Source: Pyropia haitanensis | Taxonomy: Eukaryota > Rhodophyta > Bangiophyceae > Bangiales > Bangiaceae | Assembly (NCBI GenBank): GCA_008729055.1 | Contig: SDUX01000007.1 | Span: 1,908,064-1,972,063, forward strand | DNA: 64,000 bases | Direction: 5' to 3' | Shown: piece by piece, positions 55,451 through 64,000 of the stretch | How the letters are laid out: every line of letters begins with the position of its first letter | Position numbering within the stretch: position 1 is the stretch's first letter | Position numbers and translations under genes: made by a program | The notes under the pieces: generated by a model | Told to the model about the DNA's origin: nothing | Seen by the model: the letters and a program-made list of their open reading frames with translations, nothing else | The model's database searches: none

Positions 55451-56040
55451 CAGGGCACTTCCACCAATGTCGACTAACGGCCATATTGGCCCGGATTCGT
55501 GCCACGTAAACGAAACGTGGCGCCTGTGACTGATCGTGGCGCAGATCGCGCTGTTCCGCGATGTCAATGAACTATCCCAGGCCTGAAGCGCCATACGGTG
55601 CGACAATAGAGTTGTAACCAGTGCGGGATAAACTCCTTTTCAAAAACGTGCACACCCCAGGATCCGATAGTCCTGGGACTATCGCGTTACTAAAAGGACC
55701 CCTTATACTTTCGCGATAGTCCCAGAGCTAACGGATCTCAGGTCATTCATTGGTCGATAGCATGCCACGTGGAGTCCCCGTTTCACAGCGCTGGAGTAGA
55801 GCTCTTCGACAGAATGCGAACACCCACAACCGATACGTTGGTGGGAATTGGAAAGGACTAGCTGTTCTCTGTTTTGCAAGGTAGCCCGTTGGTAGCCCCC
55901 GTGTCGGCCTCAAGTCCTTCCCTGTTGACTATCCCGTCAGTACGGCGATAGTCGGACCACTCAGGGGCGTACACGTCGCACACGAGGTGCTCTAAAATGA
56001 TTCATTTAAGGCCGTTAGTCGACATTGGTGGCTGTGCCTG
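55451..56040. mobile_element. MITE-like element with CAGGGCAC/CAGGCAC inverted ends
   Basis: Left end 55451-55482 begins CAGGGCACTTCCACCAATG and is inverted at 56010-56040. A 22-base block (55461-55482 and 56010-56031) is a perfect inverted match, and the outer bases match with small differences. CAG-type ends recall hAT elements, but I find no 8-bp target duplication. The interior carries a strong hairpin (55657-55742) and no protein. Confidence 0.6.
55657..55742. repeat. long imperfect hairpin (possible structured RNA)
   Basis: Arms 55657-55686 and 55712-55742 pair over ~30 positions with about four mismatches or bulges and a 25-base loop. The loop-proximal 12 bases, GGGACTATCGCG, are a perfect inverted match. 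GACTATC/GATAGTC pairs recur at about 55926-55952. It could fold in RNA or act as a cruciform. Confidence 0.6.
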
Positions 56041-56106
56041 TAGCTGGAAAGTGAACAGACAGCTTCATCCTACCCGTTATTCGGTCACGCAAGCCATCAG
56101 ACCCTT

Positions 56107-57196
56107 ACGTAAACCAGGGTTGCGTCGTTACACCCGAACCAGACCAGCGTTACGCGAATACGGTGCAATTGCAGTTTCCGAAACCGAACGCGGTTCGGAT
56201 AGAATTACAACAGCGTTATTACAATTCTACCAACCGTCTCATTCATAATAGGAGCACAGAAAAATAAAATAATGGCGGCGGCTCTATATCGCCCCCACCT
56301 GGAGCTGTCAACAGAGCGCAGTGGATGCGGAGTGTCCATCGTGAGCTGCCGCGCGGCGCTGTTCAGTGACAACCGACTGGCAGCGGCCACAAGCCGCTCC
56401 AGCAACGTATCCCCCGTGTGCGGTTGCAGAGGCAGTGCGGCGAGGTCCTCGAAACGGCCAGGCGGTGTACCTGCTCTCGCCGCTGTGCCGCGCAGTTTCA
56501 TCGTCCTTCACGAGCACCCATCTCGGAGGCGCTTCTTTAGCGCGTGCATCTCCCTAGGTGCACGTCCCGCAACCATGAAGGATCCTGTCTGGGCCTACGT
56601 CTCGCGCGTGGGCAGCACGGACCGGTACTCGTGCAACTTTTGCAATGCAGTTCTCAGGGCGAATCCTACCTCCCTGAAGGAGCACATGCTGACAAGCCGC
56701 TGTAGTGCGCCACCGGACGTCAAAAAGACGCTGCTGCAGAAGCTGGAGGACGGACGTCGAGAGAATTCTGCCTCGGCGGCGGTCAACAAGATTGGGACAA
56801 GAAAGCGCGACTGAACTTGTACGGGGTGGCCGACGACAGGCCGTCCAGGGATTCTTGGAAGGCTTCACGGACAACTGGGGGGGGGCATTGGCCCTGCCAG
56901 CGGTTCGCCGAGCAATTGGACGGGTGGCCTTTCGGGATTCGTGTCACCTATGACCACGGCGGAGCAAGAGCGTGCTGCGACTCTGTGTGCACGATGGATA
57001 TTCCAGGACGGCCCGGCACAACCTTGCGACGCATGTGTGGACGACCTCAAGTACAGCACAACGTGGCCAAGTTGGTGCCACGTGTATTCGCTGCATGTGT
57101 CGTTCGGGTCGAACGTCTACGCAGTTCGGCGAATCCGCCGTATTCGCGAAACCGAACGCCGAATGGAATCGCCCCCCCACCAACCCTGACGTAAAC
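56107..57196. mobile_element. hAT-family DNA transposon (degenerate) with 8-bp target duplication
   Basis: ACGTAAAC occurs at 56107-56114 and again at 57189-57196. Between them the element (56115-57188, 1074 bp) starts CAGGGTTG and ends CAACCCTG, exact inverse complements. A subterminal GCGAATACGG recurs in inverse orientation about 40 bases inside each end. An 8-bp duplication and CAGGG-type ends are diagnostic of the hAT superfamily, and the BED zinc finger inside (56575-56814) agrees. The element is too short for a full hAT transposase (usually over 600 residues), so this is an internally deleted copy. Confidence 0.9.
56575..56814 (+). pseudogene. BED-type zinc finger remnant of a hAT transposase
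   Basis: 79 codons. MKDPVWAYVSRVGSTDRY opens a BED finger, followed by CNFC and, after a short loop, a LKEHMLTSRC helix. This gives the C-x2-C ... H-x4-C metal pattern that binds the transposon ends in hAT transposases. An in-frame Met-containing leader from 56272 exists but has no recognisable content. The frame stops at 56814, and the RNase-H-like catalytic domain is not visible afterwards, so this copy is inactive or encodes only a DNA-binding peptide. Confidence 0.75.
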
Positions 57197-57809
57197 AGCC
57201 CTATTCAGCGGCAATTGCCTGCGCGGCCGACATGAGCCAGCTTGGCTGACATCAATTGGTGGAGTCACGAAAATGGCTCCATCTCGATCCGTCACTCTTG
57301 CATCCGGAACATGTCACCTCAGCAGGCAGGAATTCACAGGGGGCGCCACGCGCCTCAATAGCGCCCTAAAGCGCGCCAAGTTCTCGCCTCTAAAAACCCA
57401 CGCTGGCGGATTTGCCAACCCTACAACTTGGATGGAAGTGCCGCGGATGGAAGCGTCGGGGCGCGCTTTGCAGCGCGATTCAAGGGTTCGACATCGACGC
57501 ACACCCGCAGCTGCCCCCCGCCCTTTGCCCGCGCCATGCCGACCTGTGCATCACCTCGCGGGGCGGGCGCGTCCTCACTTTTTAGGCAGCGCTATCGGCT
57601 GGATGAGTCAGCCATGAGGAGTCCGATCATCTGAAGACGGCAACGGGACCGTTGAGCAGTCGACCGGGCCGTCCATCCCACGCTCCGCCACCGGCCTTCC
57701 TTTGCTGCCCCACGACCTGGCCACCTCATCCCTGCGTCCTTTCTCCGCTCCTGTTCTTGCCGACCTCCCCCCCCCCTTCCCCAACCCTCAGTTACTCCTC
57801 GCTGCTGTG
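57197..57809. other. flank between the hAT element and the SDR gene
   Basis: About 600 bases of balanced composition grading into C-rich DNA. No gene seen. The C-rich last 150 bases before ATG 57810 are probably promoter or 5' UTR of the reductase gene. Confidence 0.35.
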
Positions 57810-58893
57810 ATGGGGTCCCGTGTGGCCGTCGTGACGGGTGCGAACAAGGGCCTCGGGCTGGGTATTGTTGAGCGGCTGGTGGCAGAGCTGCCTGACTGGA
57901 CGATCCTGCTCACCGCTCGCGATGAGGTACGTGCGGACGAGGGAGCACGGGAGGGGGGGGGGCGCCAAGATGGGCGGGTGGGCGTGGTGGTGAGCGTGTG
58001 GCATGCGCGTGGTGGGGGAGGGTGACCGCGTCGGCACCCGGCGGGTAGCGTGCTAGCCAGCGTCTGACGCTGTCGCTGTCTGGCTCTGCCGGCTTGTTCC
58101 ACCTGTTTTTGTTTTGTCTTGTGTTGTGCTGCTGTCGTCCCGTGGTGCCAATGTGTCCCACTTCCCCACCCGCCAGGCCCGTGGCAAAGCGGCTGCCGCG
58201 TCGGTGGGCTCCCCCCGCGTGCACTACGTGCCGCTTGACGTGACGTCGGCCGCGTCGATTGCGGCGTTTGTGGGCACCCTCCGGGCGGACTGGGGCGGCC
58301 GCGTGGACCTCCTCTGCCACAACGCGGGGCTGCTCTTCCGCACCCCCCCGACGGTCGACACCGCCCGCGCCGTCCTCGCCGTCAACTACTATGGCGTCCG
58401 CGCGTTGCAGGCCGCGGTGGACCCGCTGCTGACGCCCGGCGCGCGGGTGGTGGTGCTCTCCTCTCGCCTGGGCGACGTCACGTCCTTGCGGTCCCCCGGC
58501 CTGCGGTCCGCCATCACCGCCGCGGACGTGACGCCAGACGCGATCGACGCGTGGGTGGGGGCGTACCAGGCGGCGCTGGAGGCCGGCACCGTTGAGGCGG
58601 ACGGCTGGCCCGCTACGGGCGGCATGCCCCCCTACCGGGTGTCCAAGATGGGCGTGTCGGCACTGGTGCGGGCGCTCGCGGCGGCGGAAGAGCCGACCCG
58701 GGCGGTCACGTACGCGGCGTGCTGCCCGGGCTGGGTCGCGACGGACATGGGGGGGGCGACCGCGACGAGCACCGTTGCGCAGGGGGTGGACACGCCCGTG
58801 TGGCTCGCCACGGGGGGGGAGGGGGGGATTGCGCACAGCGGCCGGCTGTGGGCGTCGCGCAAGGAGCTGGACTTTGACGCGGGTGACTTTTGA
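57810..58893 (+). CDS. short-chain dehydrogenase/reductase, carbonyl reductase (CBR1)-like
   Basis: NAD(P)-dependent reductase of the classical SDR family. Exon 1 (57810-57926) encodes MGSRVAVVTGANKGLGLGIV, with the TGxxxGxG cofactor loop at residues 9-16, and ends LLTARDE. The intron 57927-58176 (250 bases) has a GTACGT donor and CGCCAG acceptor, phase 0. Exon 2 (58177-58893) starts ARGKAAA and carries VPLDVTS, HNAGLLF (NAG at 88-90), VVVLSS (catalytic Ser ~134/135) and YRVSK (Y192, K196). Total 277 residues, the same length as human CBR1. The TARDxxRG junction is typical of this subfamily, and a 40-residue insert before YxxxK also fits CBR1-like monomeric enzymes. Probably cytosolic; substrate unknown. 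Confidence 0.93.
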
Positions 58894-60061
58894 GCACGCT
58901 GGGGGGCGGGTGCAGGGGGGGGGTGGGGGGAAGGGGGGGGGGGGGGGGGGGGCAGGTTGGGGAGGCGGTTCCGTGGGCCCCTCGTGGGCGGGGCGGCGAG
59001 GCTGGAGCGGCCGCGTCGTGTGTAGTGGGCCCTGCCTAGGCGGCTTTGACCGGGGGGTTGTGGTGCGCATCGACGGGGCGCGCGCGGAGCGGGACGCGGC
59101 CACGGCGACGCGGGGGCGGCCCCGGTGTGCCGCTGTTGTCCTCGTGCCTGTGCGGCACCGCGCCCGTCGGCAAAAACGGCTCGAGTTGTCATGGGTCCGC
59201 CCCCCATCCAACCGAATAAAAAAAATGACAGACCGGGCTCTGCTGTTTCCTCTTGTGTCCGTTGGACGTGCGCGTCCAGCTGGTGGGGTCGACCGCAAAC
59301 AGCGGGGGTGGACCGGCGCGGACCAACACACGTGGCATTCACCCGTTTCCGCCCCGCCTTGCACGCAGAGTACAGTATACAGCTCAGCGGGCTCGGCCGC
59401 GCCGCGCCGCCGCCCGGTCACGCCCGCGTGGCGGGTGTGCGTCACGGACCCCCCCCCCCCCCCGCACCGCCAGCGGCAGCGGCAGCCACCCCCCCCCCAC
59501 GGCGCGGCGCTGACGCCCACGCGCGGCCGCGGCGCGCTGCGGCGCGGCCCCCCCCCGCGCCGCCCCCGCCGACCGCCGCCCACCCCGCCCGCGCATCGTC
59601 GGCTGCGCGCGGCGGCGGTGGGCGGGCGGGCGGGGGCGGGCGCGCCCAAAGCGGCGCCCCCGCCGGCCACCGCCGCGGCGCGCTGGCCCGCCCCCCTCCC
59701 CTCCCCCCCTTGACCACGCCGCGCTGCCGCCGTCGCGCCCGTCGGCCGTCTGCGGGCCCGCACGTTCATCCTCTTGTCACGGCGGCCCGTCTCGGCGCCC
59801 CCCCCCCCCCCCCCCACCTTGCCGCGCTCCCCCTGCCTTCCCCGCGGCGCAGTGTGCGTCTCCCTCTGGTTTGGCCGCTCGGCCGCTACCCCCGCCACCC
59901 CCCCCTGCTCCCCCCCCCGCCCCCGGTCGTCCCTTGACTCGTTTCCTTCCGTTCCTCTTCCTTCCCCCTTCCTCCCTCTCACTCTTTTTTTTTTTTTTTT
60001 TTTTTTTTTGTTGGTTTCTTTCTCTGACTGACGTACCCCGCCCGGCCGCCCGGCCGCCGCG
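58894..60061. other. intergenic with poly(A) signal and T25 tract
   Basis: AATAAA at 59214-59219 is a plausible poly(A) signal for the SDR gene (about 320 bases after its stop). Further right are C runs and a T25 tract at 59985-60009, 53 bases before the next start codon. No protein-coding evidence is seen. Confidence 0.4.
59985..60009. repeat. T25 homopolymer upstream of the coiled-coil gene
   Basis: Twenty-five consecutive T, directly after a pyrimidine-rich stretch and shortly before ATG 60062. It may lie in the promoter or 5' UTR, or be the polypyrimidine part of a 3' splice site. Confidence 0.8.
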
Positions 60062-63000
60062 ATGGAGTCGGCGGCGGCGCCCCGGCGGGGCACCGCCTCC
60101 CGCCCCCGCCCGTCACGCCCCCTGCCCGCGCGCCCCCCCCCCCCCCCCCCCCCGGCCCACGACGCCGGCCTCGCTGCCGCCCGCCCCGCCGCCGCGGCGC
60201 CCCCCCCCGCGGTCGGCGTCCTCCCCGCCCGCCCCGCGCCCGTCCTCGCCGCCCCCCCCCCGCCACGGCCGCCGCGTCGGCCACGGCGGCGGGCCGGCCC
60301 GTGACGCTCGGGCGCCCCCGTGAGGCGGAGCTGGCCGCCGCCCTCGCCGCCGAGCGCGACCGCGTCGCGCGCCAAAAGGCGTACATGGCGCAGGTGCGCG
60401 GGCAGTACGATGAGGTGCGGTCGCTCTACGACCGCTCCCGCGGGCGGGTGGCGGAGCTCGCCGCCGAGGCGGACGCGGCGCGGTCCAAGGCGGACGCGCG
60501 GGAGGCGGCGCTGGCAGCGCGGGAGGCGGCGCTCGCCAAACGGGAGGCGGCCGCGGACAAGGCCGCGGCGTCGCAGGTGGCGGCGCTGCGCGAGCAGGTG
60601 GCGGCGCTCACCGCGGCTGCCGAACGGGACCGCGCGGCGGACCGCGCGCGGGCGGACGAGGCGGTGGCGGCGGCGAAAGCAGACGCCGCCGCCGCCGTTG
60701 ACGCGGTCGAGCGCCGCGCCGCGGCGGCGGCGGCCGACGCGGCGGCCGCCGCCGCCGAGGCCGCCGCGCGGGTGGACCACGCGGAGCGCGACGCGGCGCG
60801 CGCGCGGCGGGAGGCGGCCGCGACGGCCGCGACCGCCGCGGCGGGGTCGGCGTCCAAGGAGGAGGCTGCCGCGGCGGGCGCGGCGCGCCTCGACGCGCTC
60901 GCCCGCTCCCTCGCCGTCGCCGAGGGCGAGCGCGACCGCGCGCTGCGCGACGTCTTTAAACGCTCCACCGCGGCGCGGCGAGAGGCGGCGCGCGCCGCCG
61001 ACGCGGACGCGCGGGCGGCGGCGGCGGAAGCGGCCGCCGCCGCCGCGACCGACCGGGTGGCGGCGGCGGAGGCGGCGGCCGACGCGGCGGCGGCCGACGC
61101 GGCCGCCGCGGCCGAGGCGGGGCGGGAGCGCCTCGCCGCGGCGACCGCCGCCGCCGACGCCGCCGCCGCCGACGCGGCGACGGTGCGCGCTGACGCGGCG
61201 GCGGCGGCGGCCGCCGCGGCGGCCGACGCGGCCGCCCGCGACGCGGCGCTCGCCGCCGCGCGCGACGACGCGGCGGCCGCGACGGCGCGTGCCGAGGCGG
61301 CCGAGGCGGCGGCGGCGGCGGCGGCCGCCGACGGTGGCGCCGCCGCCGCGGCGGTGGCCGCCGCGACCGACGAGGCCGCCGCCGCGCGGGCGGCCGAGGC
61401 CGCCGCCGCCGCGCGCGCCGACGCGGCCGACGCGCGCGCGGCCACCGCCGCCGACGCGGCGGCTGCCGCGCGCGCCGCCGCCGCCGCCGACGCGGCCGCG
61501 CGGGAGGAGGCGGTGGCCGCCGCGGCGCAGCTGCGGGCGGAGCTTGCCGACGCACGCGCCGACACGGAGGAGGCGCTGGGCCTGGCCGAGGCCGCCGACG
61601 CGTCGCGGACGGCCGACGCGGCGGCCGCGTCACGCGCGGCCGCGGCGGCGGCCGACGCGGCGGCTGCCGCCGCGGCGGCCGCGGACCAGGCGCTGACCGA
61701 GGAGCGGGAGCGGTCGGCGGCGGCGGCAGCGGCGGCGGCGGAGCGGCTGGACGCGGTCGTGGCGGAGCGTGACGGCGGCACCGCCGCCGCGGCCGCGACC
61801 GCGTCGCGGCTGGCCGCCGAGGTTGCCGCGCGGGAGGAGGCGGAGGCGGCCGCCGCGGCGGCGGCGGCGGACGCGGCCCGCACCGCCGAGCAGCTCGCCG
61901 CCGTGCAGGCGCAGGTCGCGGCGGTGGCGGCGGACGCGGACGCGGCCGCCGTGGCCGCGGCGGCCGACCGGGAGCGGGCGGCCGCCGCGGCCGCCGCGGC
62001 GGTCGACGAGGCCCGCTCGACCGCCGCGGCGGCGGTGGCGGCGGCCGAGGCGGCCGCCGCCGCCGCGGCCGCCGGTGCCGACCGCCGCGCCGCCGACGAC
62101 GCGGCGATCGTGGCGGACCTCCGCGCGCGCGTCGACGCGGCCGCCGCGGCCGCCTCGGCGGGCGGCGCCGACGCGGCCGCCGCGCGGGAGGCGGCCGCCG
62201 CGGCCGCCGCCCAGCGCGACACGGCCGTCGCGGCGGCCGCGGCGGCGGCTGCTGACGCGGATGCCGCGCGGGCGGCGGCGGTGGCGGACGCCGCGACCGC
62301 CGCCGCCGCCGCGGACGCGGCGCGGCAGCAGGCCGCCGCGGACGCGGCCGCGCGGGTGGCGGCCGAGGAGCGGTCCGCGGCGGCGGTGGCGGAGGCGGAA
62401 GCGGCCGCGGCGGCCGCGGCGGAGCGGGAGGCGGCGCTCGCCGGTCGCGTGGCCGACGGGGAGGCCGCCGCGGCGGCCGCCGCGGCGGCGGCCGACCAGG
62501 CTTTGGCGGCGGCGGCGGCGGAAAAGGAGGCGGCGGTGGCCGAGGCGGCCGCCCTCACCGCCCGCCTCGCCGACGTGACCGCCGCGGCCGACGCGACGGC
62601 CGCGGCGGTCGCGGACGTGACGGCCCAAAAGGACGCCATCGCGGCACGGCTCGACGCGCTCGCCGCGGACCTGACCGCGGAGCGGAGCCGCGCGGAGGGG
62701 GAGGCCGCGGCGGCTGACGAGGAGGCGGCGCGCGCGGACGCGGCCGAGGCGGAAGCCGCCCACTTTCGCGCCGAGTACGAGGCCGCCGTCAGCACGTTTG
62801 CCGAGGCCAACGACCACATGGTCGCCCTCGTCGGGCGCGTCGAGGCCGCCACCGCCCGCGCCGAGGCGGCCGAGGCCGCCGCCGCGGACCGCGACGCAGC
62901 CGCCACGGCCGCCGACGCGGCGGCGGCGGCGGCCGACGCGGCGGCGGCGACGGCGGCCGCCGCGACCGCCGACGCGCGCGCCACGGCCGCGGCGGCGCAG

Positions 63001-64000
63001 CGCGACGCGGACGCCGCCACCGCCGCCGCCGCCGCGGACCGCACCGCCGCCGAGGCCGCCCGCGCGGACGCGGCGGCCACGGCCGACACGGCCGCTGCTG
63101 CCGCCGCACACGCGGCGGCCGTCGCCGACGGCCTGCGCGCCGACCTGGCCGCCGCCCGCGAGGCGGTCGCCGCCGCCGCCGCGGCGGGCGACGACAGGTC
63201 GGCGGCGGCGGCGGCGGCGGCCGCCGACGCGGCGGCCGCCAAGGCCGAGGTCACCCGCCTCCGCGCCGCCGCGACCGCCGACCGTGACGCGGCGGCGGCG
63301 GCCGCGGCGGCCGCCGCCGCCGACGCGGCCGCCGCGGCAACGCGGGAGCGGGAGCTCGCGGCGCGCCTCGCCACCGCCACGGCCCTCCGCGATGACGCCT
63401 CGACCGCCGCGGCGGCTGCGGCCGACCGCGAAGCCGCGACCGCGGCGGCGCTCGCCGACGCCCGCACCAAGGCGGCGGCCGACGCGGCGGCCGCCGCCGC
63501 GGCGGCCGACGCTGCCCGCGCCGCCGCGGCGGCGGATGTCGCCGCCGCCCGCGACGCCGAGGCGGTCGCCGTCGCGGCGGCCGCCGCGGCGGGCGCCGAC
63601 GGCGACGCGCGCGCGTCGGCGGCGGTCGACGCGGCCGCCGCGGCCGACGCGCGCGCCGCGGCGGCCGAGGCGGCCGCGCGGGCGGCAACGGCGGCCGCCG
63701 CCGACGCGACCGCCGCCGCGGCGGCGCGCGCGGCCGACGCGGCGGCCGCGGCGGCCGCGCGCGACGCGGCGGTCGCGGCGGCGGCGGCGGCGGCCGACGG
63801 GCGGGCGGCCGAGGCGGCGGCGCGGGCGGCGGCCGAGGCGGCCGCCGCGGACCTCCGCGCCGCCAACGTGGAGCTGAGCCGCCGTGCCGACGCGGCGCGG
63901 CAGCTGCTGGGGGTGGAAAAGGACGAGATGGTCGAGGCGCTGATCAACACCAAGCTGGCGCTCGCGGAGGAGGTGGACGTGACGGGCAAGCTCAAGCTGC
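60062..64000 (+). CDS. giant Ala-rich coiled-coil protein (partial, runs off the window)
   Basis: Not recognised at family level. From ATG 60062 (MESAAAPRRGTASRP) the frame is Pro/Arg/Ala-rich, then must shift at C runs (60133-60153 or 60252-60261) into the main frame, which is open from before 60301 to the end of the window (over 1230 codons). The main frame reads REAELAAALAAERDRVARQK, then hundreds of residues of Ala with regularly spaced Arg, Asp and Glu (heptad-like AAxADAA, EREAAL, RDAAAA), with occasional Leu. This is typical of a long alpha-helical coiled coil. Near the right edge it becomes less repetitive: ELSRRADAARQLLGVEKDEM, then VEALINTKLALAEEVD. Such layouts are found in cytoskeletal, Golgi-tether or centrosomal proteins, but no assignment is justified. 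Confidence 0.7.

Noticed and set aside
60426..63995. Open frame of about 1190 codons on the minus strand opposite the coiled-coil gene
   Set aside because: It is Ala/Ser-only composition, the direct antisense of GCN/GAC/CGG-rich codons in the plus-strand coiled coil. Stops are simply absent at this GC content.

Overview
This window looks like nuclear DNA of a very GC-rich eukaryote. Coding regions are built almost only from G/C-ending codons, several genes are split by short GT-AG introns (about 150-470 bases), and the proteins are eukaryotic: 26S proteasome RPN2, a VAP/MSP tail-anchored protein, a TBC1D12/14-like RabGAP, an SCP/Dullard-type phosphatase and F-box-like, ankyrin and LYR-like proteins. 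An Obg GTPase with an N-terminal extension that looks like a plastid transit peptide suggests a photosynthetic lineage. Intron-poor genes, extreme GC and many homopolymer runs would fit a bangiophyte red alga (Porphyra/Pyropia type). The organism is inference only; a GC-rich green alga or haptophyte is not excluded.

Layout. 0.5-3.6 kb (-): acetoacetyl-CoA synthetase in two exons. 3.9-4.7 kb: a possible TTA-flanked non-autonomous transposon. 5.5-10 kb (+): a large ankyrin-repeat protein with a SUMO-interacting-type motif. 12.1-13.5 kb (+): F-box-like protein with a TATA box. 15.5-17.4 kb (+): NIF/SCP-type phosphatase. 19.7-20.9 kb (+): SAL1/HAL2-type bisphosphate nucleotidase. 21.5-24.1 kb (+): organellar EF4/LepA (GUF1). 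24.5-28.4 kb (-): proteasome RPN2. 28.9-29.3 kb (+): possible small LYR-motif protein. 30.2-32.6 kb (-): unrecognised two-exon protein. 32.6-37.5 kb: very low-complexity DNA without a supportable gene. 37.5-39.5 kb (-): ObgC-like GTPase. 39.8-41.9 kb: nested inverted repeats with perfect hairpins around a Gly/Pro-rich ORF. 42.4-44.1 kb (-): P-loop kinase of the PRK/uridine-kinase superfamily. 46.5-47.8 kb (+): VAP. 48.6-51.6 kb (-): TBC RabGAP. 52.1-53.0 kb (+): four-exon 6-pyruvoyl-tetrahydropterin-synthase/QueD-family gene. 53-57.2 kb: an AT-richer, gene-poor island with a hAT transposon (8-bp target duplication, BED zinc finger) and two MITE-like inverted-repeat units. 57.8-58.9 kb (+): carbonyl-reductase-like SDR. 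60.1-64 kb (+): the start of a giant Ala-rich coiled-coil protein that runs off the window.

The genes are independent housekeeping loci on both strands, not an operon or pathway cluster. Their themes are organelle function (Obg, EF4), protein turnover (RPN2, F-box) and membrane trafficking (VAP, TBC). A recurrent oddity is that the reading frame of several otherwise well-conserved genes changes exactly at long G or C runs. Sequencing or assembly indels are the simplest explanation, so several CDS entries below are given as one span with the break positions stated.
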